Of a stretch of DNA of 64,000 nucleotides, positions 7,631-15,834 are shown in pieces (position 1 is the stretch's first letter; the number at the start of each line of letters is the position of its first letter). The translations under genes were made by a program, and so were the position numbers. Origin of the DNA: Inquilinus ginsengisoli_B (lineage in GTDB: Bacteria > Pseudomonadota > Alphaproteobacteria > DSM-16000 > Inquilinaceae); assembly GCF_050434925.1 (NCBI RefSeq), contig NZ_JBNDJK010000001.1:3720001-3784000 (forward strand). The letters run 5' to 3'. The notes under the pieces are model-generated. The model ran no database searches and had not been told where the DNA came from. It worked only from the letters and a program-made list of their open reading frames with translations.

Positions 7631-8671
7631 CTACTTCGCCGCCCAGGTGTTGAAGCGTTCGGTCAGGCTGTCGATGTTCTCCAGCCAGAACTCGGCGTTC
7701 AGCTCGACCGCCTGGGACATGTTGGCCGGGTTGGTCGGCAGGCCGGGCAGGTACTCGGCCGCGATCAGCGGCGTCGCCGCCTTGTTGGTGACGCCATAGG
7801 TGATCTTGGTCGGCAGCTTGGCCTGGTTCTCCGGCTTGCCCATATAGGCCAGGAACTTGGTGGCGGCGTCGACATTGGGCGACCCCTTCAGGATCACCCA
7901 GCTGTCGATGGTGAACAGGCTGCCGGTCCAGACGATCTTGAAGTCCTTCTTGTCGGCGGTGTTGGCGGCGGCGATGCGGCCGTTATAGGCGGTGGTCATC
8001 GCCACGTCGCCGGCCGCCAGCATCTGCGGCGGCTGGGCGCCGGCGGTCCACCAGATCAGGTTCGGCTTCAGCTCGTCCAGCTTGCGGAAGGCGCGGTCGA
8101 CGCCTTCGGGCGTCGCCAGCACCTTGTAGACATCGGCCGGGGCGACGCCGTCGGCCATCAGCGCGATCTCCAGATTGGTCTTCGGCCCCTGGCGCATCGC
8201 CCGCTTGCCGGGGAACTTCTTCACGTCCCAGAAATCGGCCCAGCTCTTCGGCCCGTCGGCGATCTTGGCGCCGTCATAGGCCAGGATGAAATTGTAGACG
8301 ATGGCGCCGACGCCGCAGTCGTTCACCGCCGCCGGCAGATAGGCGTCGCGGCCGCCGATCGCGTCCCAGTTCAGCGGCTGGAACAGGCCTTCCTCGCAGC
8401 CCAGGGCCAGCTCCTCGGATTCGACCTGGACCACGTCCCAGCTCGAATCGCCGCCCTCGACCTTGGCGCGCAGCACGCCGATGCCGCCGTCCCAGCTTTC
8501 GTCATGCATCGGGGTGCCGGTGGCCTTGAACGGCTCGAAATACAGCTCGCGCTGCGCGTCCTGATAGGCGCCGCCCCATGACACCACGGTCAGGTCGCGG
8601 GCCATGGCAGGGGCAGCCAAGCCGGCCGCAAGCACCACTGCCGCGGGCAGGAGGCGGGTGAAACGGATCAT
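7631..8671 (-). CDS. extracellular solute-binding protein, PotD/PotF-like
   Basis: The 346-residue precursor has a Sec signal peptide (MIRFTRLLPAAVVLAAGLAAPAMA, cleavage before RDLTVVSWGG). The mature N-terminus VVSWGGAYQDAQRELYF is characteristic of spermidine/putrescine-type binding proteins, followed by hinge segments such as WDVVQVESEELALGCEEG. It delivers ligand to the two permeases encoded downstream. It is preceded by an SDR gene 49 bases upstream and followed by a hairpin. Polyamine specificity is only suggested by family; gamma-aminobutyrate, opine or other ligands are also found in this group. Confidence 0.9.
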   Translation of the reverse strand: MIRFTRLLPAAVVLAAGLAAPAMARDLTVVSWGGAYQDAQRELYFEPFKATGTPMHDESWDGGIGVLRAKVEGGDSSWDVVQVESEELALGCEEGLFQPLNWDAIGGRDAYLPAAVNDCGVGAIVYNFILAYDGAKIADGPKSWADFWDVKKFPGKRAMRQGPKTNLEIALMADGVAPADVYKVLATPEGVDRAFRKLDELKPNLIWWTAGAQPPQMLAAGDVAMTTAYNGRIAAANTADKKDFKIVWTGSLFTIDSWVILKGSPNVDAATKFLAYMGKPENQAKLPTKITYGVTNKAATPLIAAEYLPGLPTNPANMSQAVELNAEFWLENIDSLTERFNTWAAK

Positions 8672-8720
8672 GACGGGAACTCCCTGTTTTCTTGTTCCGC
8701 CGAGGCGGGCGGCTTAGCGC

Positions 8721-9476
8721 CTAGACATGCTGGCCGCCGTTGATGTGCACCTCGGCCCCGGTAATGTAGGACGAGCCGGAGGTGCAAAGGAACATGATCG
8801 TTGCGGCGACCTCTTCCGGCTTGCCCAGCCGCTTCATCGGGATCTCGCTGTCGACCATCGCCTCGGTGCCCGGCGACAGGATCGAGGTGTCGATCTCGCC
8901 GGGCGCGATCGCGTTCACCCGCACGCCATGGGCGCCGAACTCGTGCGCCATCTCGCGGGTCAGCGCCGCCAGCGCCGCCTTCGAGGTGGAATAGGCCGCG
9001 CCGGCGAAGGGGTGCACCCGGCCGCCGGCGATCGAGGTGACGTTGATGATCGACCCCTTGGCCGCCTTCAGCGGCTCGAACAGCCCGCGGGCCAGCAGCG
9101 CGGTGGCGAACAGGTTGACGTTGAACACGTGCAGCCAGGTCGCATAGTCGGTGGCCATCACCCCCATGCGCTTGCCGCCGGGCAGCTTGGGCGAGATGCC
9201 GGCATTGTTGACCAGCGCGTCCAGCTTGCCCAACGGCAGCCGGGCGCGCAGCTCGTCCATGCCGCGCTCCAGGTCGCCGACATCGGACAGGTCGAGCTGG
9301 ACGTGATCCTCCTCGCCGGCATGCCACGGGCATTCCTTGGAGAAGGCCTGGCGCGACACGGTGATCACCCGCCAGCCGGCGGCGCTGAAGCGCTTCACCG
9401 TGGCATGGCCGATGCCGCGGCTGGCGCCGGTCAGGATCAGGGTCTTCGGCTCTTCCGTCTGGGCCGTGTTGGACAT
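8721..9476 (-). CDS. short-chain dehydrogenase/reductase (SDR)
   Basis: This is a classical 251-residue SDR. The cofactor motif TGASRGIG is at residues 16-23, NNAG at 90-93, the catalytic Ser near 148, and YSTSK with the catalytic Tyr and Lys at 162-166. The C-terminus ITGAEVHINGGQHV is typical of tetrameric SDRs. The start at 9476 was chosen because the Rossmann strand then begins at the usual distance; 17 further in-frame codons upstream lack family similarity. It leads the operon with the polyamine-type importer, suggesting it oxidises or reduces a compound related to the imported substrate. The substrate is unknown. Confidence 0.88.
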   Translation of the reverse strand: MSNTAQTEEPKTLILTGASRGIGHATVKRFSAAGWRVITVSRQAFSKECPWHAGEEDHVQLDLSDVGDLERGMDELRARLPLGKLDALVNNAGISPKLPGGKRMGVMATDYATWLHVFNVNLFATALLARGLFEPLKAAKGSIINVTSIAGGRVHPFAGAAYSTSKAALAALTREMAHEFGAHGVRVNAIAPGEIDTSILSPGTEAMVDSEIPMKRLGKPEEVAATIMFLCTSGSSYITGAEVHINGGQHV

Positions 9477-9600
9477 GACTGTACCCGGGGTGGAGGGATC
9501 GATCCTGAGAACGGATCGCGATCGCAATCATGCGGCGCGGCGTCGCATCCGTCCAGGGGCGGGAAGGTGCGGCAGCCGCTACCCCATGCCGCAGCGGCTC

Positions 9601-11580
9601 TCAAGGTTGGGCCAGCACCAGGCCCGGTGCCGGCTCCTGCGCGTTCGGCAGGCGCGACAGCTCGGGCAGTTCCGGCAGTTCCGGCAGCGGCGCCTCGTCC
9701 TCGGCGTCGATGGCGCTGACCAGGCCGAGCGGGTGGTGGATCGTCTCGATCCCGGGCGCCGCCAGCAGGATCGGCGGGCCGCCCTCCAGCGCGAAGCCGG
9801 AGCGCCACAGCCGCAGCACCTGGCGGCCGGTGCTGTCCGCATCCGGCCGGATCAGGGTCAGCACCGGCATCCGACCGTCCTGCAGCACCGGCGGCACCGG
9901 CAGGGTCCGGGCGTCGGCCGTGCCGTCGAGGAAGCGGAGGGCGTCGGCGAGTGTCCAGCCCGGCGGGGCGGTCCAGCCGGAGGGGGCGAGGGCGCCGGCC
10001 AGCGCCTCCGGGGGGCCGGCCCATTGCAGCCGGAAGGGCTGCTCGGCCTCGCCCTCAAGATCGATCCGGCGCTGCGGCAGGCGGCGCCAGCCCTCCGACC
10101 GCCACTCGGCGGCCGGGATCGCGACGATGGTCTCGCGCGGGACATACATCGCCGCGGCACCGTGATAGCCGGTGGCGACATGGGCGCCGCCGGCGACGGC
10201 CAGGGCCAGCAGCAGCGCCAGGGCGAAGCGGCGCGGCCGGATCCGCTGCGGGTCGGCCCGGCGGAAGGCCATGGCGAAGGCGATGGTCATGCCCAGGCCG
10301 AAGATCAGCCCGGCCGTCACGTCGGATGGCCAATGCGCCGCCAGGTAGACGCGCGAGGTGCAGACCAGCCCGATCAGCGCCGCGGCGACGCTCAGCGGCA
10401 GCAGCTGCCAGCGGCCGGGCAGGCCCCGCGCCACCAGCCAGCCCAGGATGCCGTACAGCACGGCGGAGAAGGCGGCGTGGCCGCTGGGGAAGCTGAAGGC
10501 GTCGGCGCCGCTGTACAGGTCGGTCGGGCGGGCGATCTGCAACCGCCCCTTCACCAGCGGCACGAAGGCGGCGGTGACCGCGATGGCGATGGCCACGCCG
10601 CCGGCCCGGTGCCAGGCGCGGTGCAGCAGCAGCCAGGCGACGGCCGCGATCACCAGCGCGGTGATGGTGATGCTGTCGCCGAGCATGGTGACGACGGTCA
10701 GGGCCGCATCGCCCCAGGGCGTGCGCAAGGCCTGGACGAAGGCGCTGATCGCGGCGTCGGCCCGGGCCATCCCGCCATGCGCGGCGACCAGGCGCAGCAG
10801 GTTGACGAAGCCGGCGACCAGCACCAGCACCGTGATGCCCAGAGCCGCCATGACCCGCAGGTCCGGCTCCTCCGGATCGGCCAGCCGGGCCAGCAGGCGG
10901 GCCGGGCGGCTGCCGCGGGCCACAGCCCAGCGATGGACGGCGTGCTGCGCCCGGCCGAGCAGCGGCAGCAGGCGGCGCCAGACCCAGCGGGTGACGACGA
11001 CCAGCAGCCACAGCGTCAGCGCCAGCACCGCCAGCATCGCCACCAGCCGGCCGCTGACCGCGCCGAGCGCGCCCAGCGACGCGCCCAGCAGCGCGCCGCC
11101 CAGGATATGGGCCGGCGCCCAGACGATCGCCGAGGCGATGTTGACGATGTAGAACAGCCGCGGCCGCAGACCCAGCGCGCCGGCGACCATCGGGATCATC
11201 GGCCTTAGCATCGGCAGGAAGCGGCCCAGCGCGATGCTCTTGCCGCCGTGCCGCCGGAAGAAGGCCTCGCCGCGGGCGACCAGCCCCGGATACCGGCTCA
11301 TCGGCCAGGCGCCGAGGATGGTGCCGCGGTAGCGCCGTCCCATCTCGTAGGACACGCCGTCGCCGATGATCGCTCCGGCGGTGGCCCAGACCAGCATCGG
11401 CCACAGCGGCAGGTGGCCCAGCCCGACCACGGCGCCGATTCCGATCAGGATCGGCGAGCCGGGGATGAACAGCCCGATCACCGCCACCGATTCGGTCAGG
11501 GCGATCAGGAAGATCAGGAGGCCGGCCCAATGCGGGTGCTGGCCGATGAACTCGATGACCGACTGCGCGATATCGGTCAT
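9601..11580 (-). CDS. DedA - PAP2 phosphatase fusion membrane protein with C-terminal LssY-like domain
   Basis: The 659-residue protein joins three parts. Residues 1-200 are a DedA/SNARE-associated domain, with the GxxxGRFxPxxRP segment around 113-127 and an FIPGSPIL start. Residues about 240-430 are a PAP2 lipid phosphatase with all three motifs: KGRLQIARP (344-352), PSGH (365-368) and SRVYLAAHWPSD (409-420). Residues about 450-659 are a soluble C-terminal region resembling the LssY domain. DedA proteins flip polyprenyl-phosphate or phospholipid, and PAP2 enzymes dephosphorylate such lipids on the periplasmic face. One chain could therefore couple both steps. The gene stands alone, divergent from the ChaN-like gene. 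Confidence 0.9.
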   Translation of the reverse strand: MTDIAQSVIEFIGQHPHWAGLLIFLIALTESVAVIGLFIPGSPILIGIGAVVGLGHLPLWPMLVWATAGAIIGDGVSYEMGRRYRGTILGAWPMSRYPGLVARGEAFFRRHGGKSIALGRFLPMLRPMIPMVAGALGLRPRLFYIVNIASAIVWAPAHILGGALLGASLGALGAVSGRLVAMLAVLALTLWLLVVVTRWVWRRLLPLLGRAQHAVHRWAVARGSRPARLLARLADPEEPDLRVMAALGITVLVLVAGFVNLLRLVAAHGGMARADAAISAFVQALRTPWGDAALTVVTMLGDSITITALVIAAVAWLLLHRAWHRAGGVAIAIAVTAAFVPLVKGRLQIARPTDLYSGADAFSFPSGHAAFSAVLYGILGWLVARGLPGRWQLLPLSVAAALIGLVCTSRVYLAAHWPSDVTAGLIFGLGMTIAFAMAFRRADPQRIRPRRFALALLLALAVAGGAHVATGYHGAAAMYVPRETIVAIPAAEWRSEGWRRLPQRRIDLEGEAEQPFRLQWAGPPEALAGALAPSGWTAPPGWTLADALRFLDGTADARTLPVPPVLQDGRMPVLTLIRPDADSTGRQVLRLWRSGFALEGGPPILLAAPGIETIHHPLGLVSAIDAEDEAPLPELPELPELSRLPNAQEPAPGLVLAQP

Positions 11581-11725
11581 GCCCTTGTCCGTCCCGCCGT
11601 CATCCCGACTCCGTTACCTCGAACCGGTGTCATAGCTCGTGGCTTCCGCGCTTTTGCGCAACCCTGTCGGTTGTCGTCCGGCGCAAAGGCTGCCACATGG
11701 GAGCGGTTCTCGGATGGAGCGCGGA

Positions 11726-12490
11726 ATGACGATACGGGGAAGGATCCTGGCCCTGGCGCTGCTCGGCTGGTCCGTGGCCGGCTGCGCCGCACCCGCCCCG
11801 GCGCGGCCGGCCCCAGCCCAGCCTGACGGCGGCGTCGTCCTGCTCGGCGAGACCCATGACCGCGTGGCCGATCATCATTGGCAACTGCAGCGGATCGCGG
11901 CGCTGCGCGAGGCGGAGCCGGACCTCGCCATCGGTCTGGAGATGGTGCCGCGCAGCCGCCAGGCCGCGCTCGACGCCTGGACCGCGGGCCGGCTCGACGA
12001 GGCCGACTTCCTGCGCGAGGTCGACTGGGACCGGTCCTGGGGCTTCGATTTCGGCCTGTACCGGCCGATCTTCGCCTTTGCCCGGATGCACCGCATCCCG
12101 CTGATCGCGCTGAATGTCGACCGCGACGTCGTGCGCGCGGTCGGGCGGGACGGCTGGGCGGCGCTGCAGGCCCGGCCGGACCTCGATCTCGGCCGGCCGG
12201 TGGCGCCGTCGCCGGACTACAACCGGTACCTCGCCGCCGCCTTCGCCGGCCATGGCCGGGGCGCGGAGGGCGACGCCCTCAACCGCGGCTTCCGGCGCTT
12301 CGTCGACATCCAGCTGCTGTGGGACCGGGCGATGGCCGCGCGCATCGCCGAGGCGCGGGCGGCCGGGACGCCGCTGGTCGTGGTGCTGGCCGGCAGCGGC
12401 CATGTCCGCGACGGCATTCCGCGCCAGCTGCGCGATCTCGGCTATGCCAGCACCGCGCTGGTGGCGCCGGGTGCTGCGGACGGGGCCTGA
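11726..12490 (+). CDS. ChaN-family (haem-binding, iron-regulated) lipoprotein
   Basis: The 254-residue product starts MTIRGRILALALLGWSVAGC, a lipoprotein signal with lipobox VAGC. The mature part carries VVLLGETHDRVADHHWQLQ and GLEMVPRSRQ, the N-terminal hallmarks of the ChaN/DUF399 family, and later VVLAGSGHVRDGIPRQL. Campylobacter ChaN binds two cofacial haems in the periplasm, so a role in iron or haem handling is plausible. The ATG at 11726 has a GGAGCGCGG site upstream and is preferred to an in-frame start 29 codons earlier because only this start gives a lipoprotein signal. No TonB receptor is adjacent. Confidence 0.85.
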   Translation: MTIRGRILALALLGWSVAGCAAPAPARPAPAQPDGGVVLLGETHDRVADHHWQLQRIAALREAEPDLAIGLEMVPRSRQAALDAWTAGRLDEADFLREVDWDRSWGFDFGLYRPIFAFARMHRIPLIALNVDRDVVRAVGRDGWAALQARPDLDLGRPVAPSPDYNRYLAAAFAGHGRGAEGDALNRGFRRFVDIQLLWDRAMAARIAEARAAGTPLVVVLAGSGHVRDGIPRQLRDLGYASTALVAPGAADGA

Positions 12491-12526
12491 TCCCACTTTG
12501 CGCCCGATCGGAACTCATCCTCCTCA

Positions 12527-12612
12527 CCGTCATGGCGAGGAACGCAGCGACGTGGTCATCCAGAGTTCCGTGCCCCTGGATGGCCACGCCCCTGCGGGGC
12601 TCGCCATGACGG
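12527..12612. repeat. palindromic dispersed repeat (CCGTCATGGCGAG...CTCGCCATGACGG)
   Basis: The 86-base element has exact 13-base inverted ends CCGTCATGGCGAG and CTCGCCATGACGG and an internal GGATGGCCACGCCCC arm. A related copy with one end mismatch lies at 25716-25813. It occupies most of the gap between the ChaN-like gene and the next gene. Confidence 0.8.
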
Positions 12613-12742
12613 CTTTAGGTTGGGTGAGGGCCGTTCTTCACGGGCTCCGGTGTGAGTCCGTATCCTCCACAGTGCCTGAATTGTGACATGAAGTTGGGAG
12701 ATCGTCCGGTCCAGTTGTTCTGAATATTGAAAGGCGACTGGC

Positions 12743-14044
12743 TTGATTACCCTCCGTCGAAGTGAATCCGATTCACTTTTCAGCAGGACGACTGTCTCAA
12801 TTCGGCCGAAGCGCCTGACCTTTCTGGCCGCCGCGGTTCTCACTTTGCACCTCGCGGCCGCGCCGGCCGTGGCCGCGACTCCGGTGGAGCTGACGCAGAA
12901 GCACCTCTATACCGGCTCGATCGCCGAGGGCGAGAAGGTCCTGGCCGCGATCCTGGCGAAGAAGCCGGACGATGCCGAGGCGATCGCCGGGCTCGGCCTG
13001 ATCCGCTTGGCCAAGGCGACGGAGCATTTCAGCCAGACCCTGTACCGCTACGGCTACCGGCCGCCGGACGACCCGACGATATCGGTGCCGCTGCTGACCA
13101 TGCCGGTGCCGCCGAACCCGAACCCGGAGGTGATCCGCTACGAGGACGCCCGCGCCATCCTGCAGGCGCTGGTCGACGACCTCGACGCGGTCGACCGCAC
13201 GCTGCAGCCGTTGGGCGACCGGCCGGTGAAGCTGCCCATGGCGATGGGGCGGGTGAAGCTCGACCTCGCCGGCAACGGCCGGGGCCAGGCCACGCTCTAC
13301 GACGTCTACAGCGCCGTGCTGCTGGGCGGGCAGGGCGATCCCGCCAATGCCGGCAAGCTGGTGATCGCCTTCGACACCGGCGACGTGCTGTGGCTGCGCG
13401 CCTACACCCATGTGCTGCGCGCGGGCGCCGAATTCCTGCTGGCGCGCGACTGGCACCGCAGCTTCGACGCCGCCGCGCATCTCCTGTTCCCGCGGCCCGA
13501 TTCACCGCTGGCCGCGGCCCTGACCCTGCCCACCCAGGGCATGTTCCTGGGGGAGGAGGATGGGCGGATCGCCGACGGCATCGCCTGGATCCATCTGTTG
13601 AACTGGCCGGTGGCGGAGGCCGACCGGCTGCCGCGGACCCGTGAGCACTTCCTGGCGGCGGCGAAGCTCAGCCAGGAGATGTGGGCGTCGATCCGGGCCG
13701 AGACCGACGACGACCGTGAATGGCTGCCGAACGCGAAGCAGGCCAGCCTGATCCCGGGCATGACCATGACCGACGATCGCATCGACACCTGGCTGGCGCT
13801 GATGGCGGAATCCGAGGCGATCCTGAATGGCGACAAGCTGCTGCCGCATTGGCGCTTCGACCAGGGCTTCAATCTGCGCCGCCTGATGGAATCGCCGCAG
13901 CCCTTCGACCTGGTGCTGCTGCTGACCGGCACCGATCTGGTGCCCTATCTCGAGGACGGCCCGGTCAGCGACCGCTCCTTCTGGGAGCAGGCGACCGGCG
14001 CCTTCGAGGGCGAGTTCCTCAGCTTCGCGGTCTGGATCAACTGA
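12743..14044 (+). CDS. periplasmic protein with an N-terminal TPR-like repeat, unknown function
   Basis: The 433-residue protein has a basic start and hydrophobic segment (RLTFLAAAVLTLHLAAAPAVAA) that looks like a Sec signal. A TPR-like helix pair follows (GEKVLAAILAKKPDDAEAIAGLGLIRLAKA). The rest is rich in Trp, Asp and Leu (ENTWLALMAESEAIL-like helices) with no recognised catalytic motif. No ATG lies before the signal region. TTG at 12743, nine bases after AAGG, is the best start seen, but it is weak. A GANTC palindrome sits inside the first codons. The gene ends in a palindrome shared with the convergent VOC gene. Function is unknown. Confidence 0.7.
   Translation: MITLRRSESDSLFSRTTVSIRPKRLTFLAAAVLTLHLAAAPAVAATPVELTQKHLYTGSIAEGEKVLAAILAKKPDDAEAIAGLGLIRLAKATEHFSQTLYRYGYRPPDDPTISVPLLTMPVPPNPNPEVIRYEDARAILQALVDDLDAVDRTLQPLGDRPVKLPMAMGRVKLDLAGNGRGQATLYDVYSAVLLGGQGDPANAGKLVIAFDTGDVLWLRAYTHVLRAGAEFLLARDWHRSFDAAAHLLFPRPDSPLAAALTLPTQGMFLGEEDGRIADGIAWIHLLNWPVAEADRLPRTREHFLAAAKLSQEMWASIRAETDDDREWLPNAKQASLIPGMTMTDDRIDTWLALMAESEAILNGDKLLPHWRFDQGFNLRRLMESPQPFDLVLLLTGTDLVPYLEDGPVSDRSFWEQATGAFEGEFLSFAVWIN
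12761..12777. promoter_or_regulatory. AGTGAATCCGATTCACT palindrome holding two GANTC sites
   Basis: Seven-base arms AGTGAAT/ATTCACT flank CCG. GAATC and GATTC are both GANTC, the CcrM methylation target of alphaproteobacteria. The site overlaps the proposed 5' end of the TPR-like gene, so it is either an operator or evidence that the true start is further downstream. Confidence 0.5.
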
Positions 14045-14058
14045 GCCCGCGGGCTCAG
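14041..14058. terminator. palindrome containing both convergent stop codons
   Basis: CTGAGCCCGCGGGCTCAG is a perfect 18-base palindrome. It contains the TGA of the plus-strand gene (14042-14044) and the TGA of the minus-strand VOC gene (14055-14057) at symmetric positions. It lacks T-runs, so it is at best a weak bidirectional terminator. Confidence 0.5.
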
Positions 14059-14402
14059 TGCGTCAGGATGTTGACCAGCCGGCCGAACGGGTCGCGGACA
14101 TAGAAACGGCGCACGCCCCAGGGCTCGTCGGCCGGGCCGTATTCGATCGGCAGGCCCATCGCTACAGCCTTGCGGTGCGTGGCGTCGACGTCGTCGACCT
14201 CGATCGAGATGTCCGGTACCGGCGTGCCGGAGCCGCCTTCGCTCATCACGCTGAGCTGCGGCGTCATCGTCGTGTCGGCGGTGAAGGTCAGGATCCAGCC
14301 CATGTCCATGGCCAGCTGCAGCCCCAGCAGGTCGCCGTAGAAGGCCTGCGCCTTGGCGACGTCGCCGGTGGCGATGTTGGTGACGATCCGCTTCACGGCC
14401 AT
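14055..14402 (-). CDS. VOC (glyoxalase/bleomycin resistance/dioxygenase) superfamily protein
   Basis: The 115-residue protein is a single VOC module. An N-terminal beta strand RIVTNIATGDVAKAQAFYGDLLGL, a central MTPQLSVMSEGGSG, PDISIEVDDVDATHRKAVAMGL and a C-terminal RRFYVRDPFGRLVNILTH carry the usual beta-alpha-beta-beta-beta pattern. Such proteins bind a metal and act on small molecules or sequester drugs. The ATG at 14402 has AGGAGGAA upstream on its strand and matches the family N-terminus. An IS481 element ends 54 bases upstream and may have separated the gene from its promoter or now drives it. The substrate is unknown. Confidence 0.82.
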   Translation of the reverse strand: MAVKRIVTNIATGDVAKAQAFYGDLLGLQLAMDMGWILTFTADTTMTPQLSVMSEGGSGTPVPDISIEVDDVDATHRKAVAMGLPIEYGPADEPWGVRRFYVRDPFGRLVNILTH

Positions 14403-14455
14403 GGGGTTCCTCCTGTGATTGTCGCACACGAACTCGACTCGGGCCGATACCATAC

Positions 14456-15764
14456 TGTCCAGCGGATAGATGGGTGACATTTTAGACCGGATGGATGGGT
14501 GACAGCTGCGTCGGGTTGGGGCGCCTGCGCGCAGGCGCCCCAACCCGACGCAGTCGCTTCTGCTGGGGGTCGATCACCCCGATCGGCGTGTTGTAGAAGC
14601 GCATGCGCAGCTCGCCGGTTTCGCGTTCCTCGATGGCGACCCATTCGCCGACCAGAACCTCGGACACGAACAGGAAGTCGCCCGCCCACTTGATCTCGCC
14701 GTTCGAACGCACCCGGCGGATATCGGCTTCCCGGGGATACTCCGGCTCCGGCAGACGCTTCGGCAACGGCCGCGGCGACGGCTGATAGTGCCGCGCCGGC
14801 GGCGTCTGCCCCAAGGCTTCATGCGGCCGTTCGTGGTTGTAATACGCCCGGAATTCGGCGAAGCGTGCAGCCTGGGCCGCCCGGTCGGCCGCCGCCGGCT
14901 CAATCGCCTCCCGCAGGGTCAGATGGAACCGCTCCTGACGTCCATTCTGCTGCGGCTTGCCCGGTGCCGTCCGCTCGTGCCGGATGCCCAGCTTCGCCCA
15001 CCAGGCGCTCAGCCGCGTCAGCCCGGTAACTCCGGGCGAGGCGAACGGCGAACCGTTGTCCGACCGCATGATCTCGGGCAGGCCATTCTCCTCGAAGCTC
15101 CGCTCGAACTCCGCTCGCGCCTCCTCACCCCGGGTGCTGTCGCCCGCCGTCAGCCCCAGCAGATACCGCGCATAGCCGTCGCCGATCGTCAGCGGCTCGC
15201 ACCGCTCGCCATTGCCCAGCCGAAACCAGCCCTTGTGGTCTGTCGCCCAGACCTGGTTCGGCCGCTCCGCCACCGTCAGACCGCCCAGCGTCGGCGGCAC
15301 CCGATGACGCCGACGCCGCGGCTGCACCAGACCCTCCCGCTTCAGGATCTCCCCCGCCGTCGACGGCACCGGCCAGGCCGCCTCCGGATAGCGCTCCTCC
15401 AGCTTCGCGATGATCTTGCGCGGACCCCAACTCGGCCGCGCCAGCTTCTGCTCGATGATCGCCGCCGCCAACTCCACCGGCGTCGCTCGGCCGTGCACTC
15501 GCGGCGCATGGCTCCGCTCCGACAGCCCCGCCGAACCCTCCGCCCGATACCGATCAATCCACTTGTACGCCGTCTTCCGACTGATCCCGTAGCGCTCCGA
15601 CAGTTCCACCACCGTCCACTCCCCGCCCAGCCAGTCCCCGATCAACGACACTCTCTGATCCATGGCACAGCTCTCTTCAAGGCATCCGCAGGCCCTCCCT
15701 GCCGAAGTAGAGCTGTCACCCATCCATCCGGTCTATTCTGTTACCTCTCTATCCGGACTGGACA
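14456..15764. mobile_element. IS481-family insertion sequence
   Basis: One DDE transposase gene fills this roughly 1.3 kb element. A 25-base segment at 14483-14507 is the exact reverse complement of 15711-15735. Outside it the similarity continues imperfectly through CGGATAGA to TGTCCAG at 14456 and CTGGACA ending at 15764, which I take as the element ends. No convincing target duplication is seen: the flanks read CATAC and ACGTC. It appears intact and lies between the VOC gene and a LysR gene. Confidence 0.85.
14482..15663 (-). CDS. IS481-family transposase
   Basis: The 393-residue protein has an N-terminal helix-turn-helix (VVELSERYGISRKTAYKWIDRY, about 17-38) and a second HTH-like region. 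An rve integrase core follows with the DDE triad in VWATDHKGW, MRSDNGSPF and QNGRQERFH. A C-terminal region (YYNHERPHEALGQTPPARHY and beyond) is typical of IS481. The start MDQRVSLIGDW at 15663 fits the family; upstream in-frame codons extend into the inverted repeat. The reading frame is uninterrupted, so the enzyme is probably functional. The C-terminal codons and stop lie within the left inverted repeat. Confidence 0.95.
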   Translation of the reverse strand: MDQRVSLIGDWLGGEWTVVELSERYGISRKTAYKWIDRYRAEGSAGLSERSHAPRVHGRATPVELAAAIIEQKLARPSWGPRKIIAKLEERYPEAAWPVPSTAGEILKREGLVQPRRRRHRVPPTLGGLTVAERPNQVWATDHKGWFRLGNGERCEPLTIGDGYARYLLGLTAGDSTRGEEARAEFERSFEENGLPEIMRSDNGSPFASPGVTGLTRLSAWWAKLGIRHERTAPGKPQQNGRQERFHLTLREAIEPAAADRAAQAARFAEFRAYYNHERPHEALGQTPPARHYQPSPRPLPKRLPEPEYPREADIRRVRSNGEIKWAGDFLFVSEVLVGEWVAIEERETGELRMRFYNTPIGVIDPQQKRLRRVGAPARRRPNPTQLSPIHPV

Positions 15765-15774
15765 ACGTCTCCGA

Positions 15775-15796
15775 CCTCTCCCGCAAGCGGGAGAGG
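15775..15796. repeat. CCTCTCCCGC-AA-GCGGGAGAGG hairpin
   Basis: This perfect 10-base inverted repeat with an AA loop lies ten bases beyond the insertion sequence. The same unit (CCTCTCCCGC/GCGGGAGAGG) recurs twice at 30581-30725, so it belongs to a dispersed REP-like family. Confidence 0.75.
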
Positions 15797-15834
15797 CTAT
15801 GCGCTCCACTGTCGGCGCCTGTTCCGCCGCGGCA

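Noticed and set aside
10055..11530. Long open frames on the strand or frame opposite real genes, such as across the DedA-PAP2 gene
   Set aside because: High GC makes stop codons rare; these frames give Arg/Pro/Ala-rich or His/Gln-rich translations with no motifs, and the other frame is clearly coding.
14446..15774. Target-site duplication for the IS481 element
   Set aside because: Flanks CATAC and ACGTC share only AC, which is not convincing.
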